Of a stretch of DNA of 24,560 nucleotides, positions 23,593-24,560 are shown piece by piece. The notes beneath the pieces were generated by a model. It was not told where the DNA came from and did no database searches. It worked only from the letters and a program-made list of their open reading frames with translations. A program made the position numbers and the translations under genes. Origin of the DNA: an uncultured Collinsella sp. GTDB taxonomy: Bacteria > Actinomycetota > Coriobacteriia > Coriobacteriales > Coriobacteriaceae. Position 1 is the stretch's first letter. Each line of letters begins with the position of its first letter. Location of the stretch: NCBI GenBank assembly GCA_900552385.1, contig URZI01000019.1:1-24560 (forward strand), written 5' to 3'.

Positions 23593-24078
23593 CTATTCCT
23601 CCCGGTAAGCGCACGCGCAGGCGGCGTACTCGGGAAACGCTTCGCGGTCGGCGAACTTGGGATCGACGGCCGGGAACTGGCGGTGAGCGACGATGGCGCC
23701 GAGCGAAACGGAATCGAGGTAGTCGCGCATCAACGCCTGGGCTCCGGCCCACAGGGGATGATAGCAGCACGTGCCCATGCGCGCACAGTCACCATCGGGC
23801 GCGGTGCAATCGTTCATAACCATAGGGCCCTGAACGGCCTCGACGACCTGGCGGATAGTAACATCGTCCGGACTGACCTTGAGACGCATGCCACCGTGGA
23901 CGCCACGCAGGCTCTCCACAATACCGGCCTGGACCAAACCGTGCTGAATCGAGCGGGCAAACGAATACGGGACATTGACCTCTTCGGCAGCGGTGCGAAC
24001 AGAAAGCAAACGCTCCGGATCCTCGGCAAGCATCGCCAGCATACGAAGGGCGTAATCAGTCTTCCTCGATATGTCCAT
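23593..24078 (-). CDS. Rrf2-family transcriptional regulator with Fe-S-type cysteines
   Basis: A 161-residue regulator. The N-terminal winged helix-turn-helix (MDISRKTDYALRMLAMLAED, then VPYSFARSIQHGLVQAGIVESLRGVHGG) is typical of Rrf2/IscR/NsrR proteins. Cys91, Cys98 and Cys104 match the positions of the three [2Fe-2S] ligands of E. coli IscR (92, 98, 104), so it likely senses iron-sulfur status, oxygen or nitric oxide. A fourth cysteine, Cys105, and a C-terminal YAACACAYREE tail are additional. The start is the ATG at 24078 with AAAGGGG upstream; an in-frame upstream extension lacks Rrf2 similarity. It heads an operon with the MutY-like glycosylase. A dyad around its predicted promoter suggests autoregulation. 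Confidence 0.92.
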   Translation of the reverse strand: MDISRKTDYALRMLAMLAEDPERLLSVRTAAEEVNVPYSFARSIQHGLVQAGIVESLRGVHGGMRLKVSPDDVTIRQVVEAVQGPMVMNDCTAPDGDCARMGTCCYHPLWAGAQALMRDYLDSVSLGAIVAHRQFPAVDPKFADREAFPEYAACACAYREE

Positions 24079-24238
24079 TTTTCCCCTTTCAAGGAATACG
24101 AACAGCTCGAACGAGCTCCGGGGCCGAGCTTGTGTCGAGACGCTAAATGACCGCCAGGACATCCAAATGGTAAATCGGATATCCACTGAGTGCCGCGCTT
24201 GGAGCGAAATGCATCAAATGCGGCGCACAGTGCAATTT

Positions 24239-24302
24239 AGTATAACCTAACCCCCTGTCTCGTTGAACAGGTGTTGCGCAACAAAGCTGTTGTTCAGACA
24301 GA
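24239..24302 (-). promoter_or_regulatory. Predicted promoter and dyad upstream of the Rrf2 operon
   Basis: On the minus strand TTCAAC (24267 to 24262), a 17-bp spacer and TATACT (24244 to 24239) form a plausible promoter about 160 nt upstream of the Rrf2 start. An imperfect dyad spans 24256-24302, with outer CTGTCT/AGACAG and a central 12-bp perfect palindrome, TGTTGCGCAACA (24273-24284). It overlaps the -35 and could bind a dimeric regulator. The rest of 24079-24401 shows only minor inverted repeats, such as GATGCAC/GTGCATC at 24356-24395. Confidence 0.45.
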
Positions 24303-24401
24303 TATACTTATTAGATTTTACTTGCGTTCCCGAAGGCGCGGGGATTCTGGGCGAAGATGCACCAGGGCGATCGTTCTATCGAAACAAAGTGCATCAAACG
24401 C

Positions 24402-24430
24402 AAAAAGCCACGTCCGAGGACGTGGCTTTA
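24402..24430 (-). terminator. Rho-independent terminator of tRNA-Asp
   Basis: On the minus strand GCCACGTCC pairs perfectly with GGACGTGGC and is followed by TTTTTG. It lies directly downstream of the tRNA 3' end. Confidence 0.9.
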
Positions 24431-24437
24431 ATTGCGT

Positions 24438-24511
<74 letters not shown>

Positions 24512-24560
24512 CTGTCTCTTATACACATCTCCGAGCCCACGAGACTAGGCATGATCTCGT
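24512..24560. other. Tn5/Nextera sequencing adapter (library artefact)
   Basis: CTGTCTCTTATACACATCT is the reverse complement of the 19-bp Tn5 mosaic end used in Nextera libraries. CCGAGCCCACGAGAC (read 2 adapter), the 8-base index TAGGCATG and ATCTCGT (start of the P7 primer) follow. These bases are not part of the organism. Confidence 0.98.

Noticed and set aside
24512..24530. Possible transposon end or attachment site at the tRNA
   Set aside because: The 19 bases are the hyperactive Tn5 mosaic end and lead straight into Nextera adapter and index, so this is a library artefact.

Overview
The window is GC-rich, densely coded DNA whose genes lie almost all on the minus strand. The only clear plus-strand gene is a GntR regulator at 9796-10518. 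Gene content suggests a human-gut Coriobacteriia-type actinobacterium, most likely Collinsella or a close relative: a mannose-family PTS, Mfd, RmuC, rubrerythrin, YitT and many short intergenic palindromes. That assignment comes from overall character and was not tested by a search. The last 49 bases (24512-24560) are not genomic. They are a Tn5/Nextera library adapter with an i7 index, and they cut a tRNA-Asp gene 4 nt short of its 5' end. The right edge is therefore a true contig end.

Left third (1-10518): a sugar-amine uptake and catabolism region. Read in the direction of transcription it holds: a divergent GntR/UTRA regulator (plus strand); a SIS-domain sugar-phosphate deglycase of the FrlB/FraB/GfrE-F type (8597-9589); an EamA/DMT-type transporter (7147-8229); an operon of mannose-family PTS IIA-IIB, IIC and IID with a second SIS deglycase (3180-6964); a HAD phosphatase or mutase (2394-3023); a YitT membrane protein; and a second GntR/UTRA regulator (93-812). 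Both SIS proteins carry the Glu...His pair, 16 residues apart, that is catalytic in fructose-asparagine and fructoselysine 6-phosphate deglycases. The best reading is a PTS plus two deglycases for glycated amino acids (Amadori products such as fructoselysine or glucoselysine), analogous to the Salmonella gfr operon. A 9-bp motif, GTATnTAAC or a close variant, occurs in the upstream regions of both regulators, the first deglycase, the transporter and the PTS operon. It fits a GntR-type GT-N5-AC operator and would tie them into one regulon.

Middle (10540-21570): mostly housekeeping genes, all on the minus strand. They are a GNAT acetyltransferase, a threonine aldolase-type PLP enzyme, a PAP2 phosphatase, the transcription-repair coupling factor Mfd, endonuclease III, an ABC exporter, RmuC and a small one-helix membrane protein of unknown function.

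Right end (22012-24511): an oxidative-stress and repair cluster. An Rrf2-family regulator with Fe-S-type cysteines sits 21 bp upstream of a MutY-like glycosylase. That glycosylase lacks the Fe-S cysteines and has Glu at the usual catalytic Asp position. Rubrerythrin follows. The tRNA-Asp and its terminator close the contig.

Intergenic DNA is unusually rich in repeats. It holds three copies of a roughly 33-bp imperfect palindrome (one supplies the stop codon of the GNAT gene), two copies of a 74-bp hairpin repeat just after stop codons, a 119-bp nested palindrome with an orphan half copy, a 71-bp palindrome with an internal tandem duplication, and a hairpin with perfect 26-bp arms after rubrerythrin.
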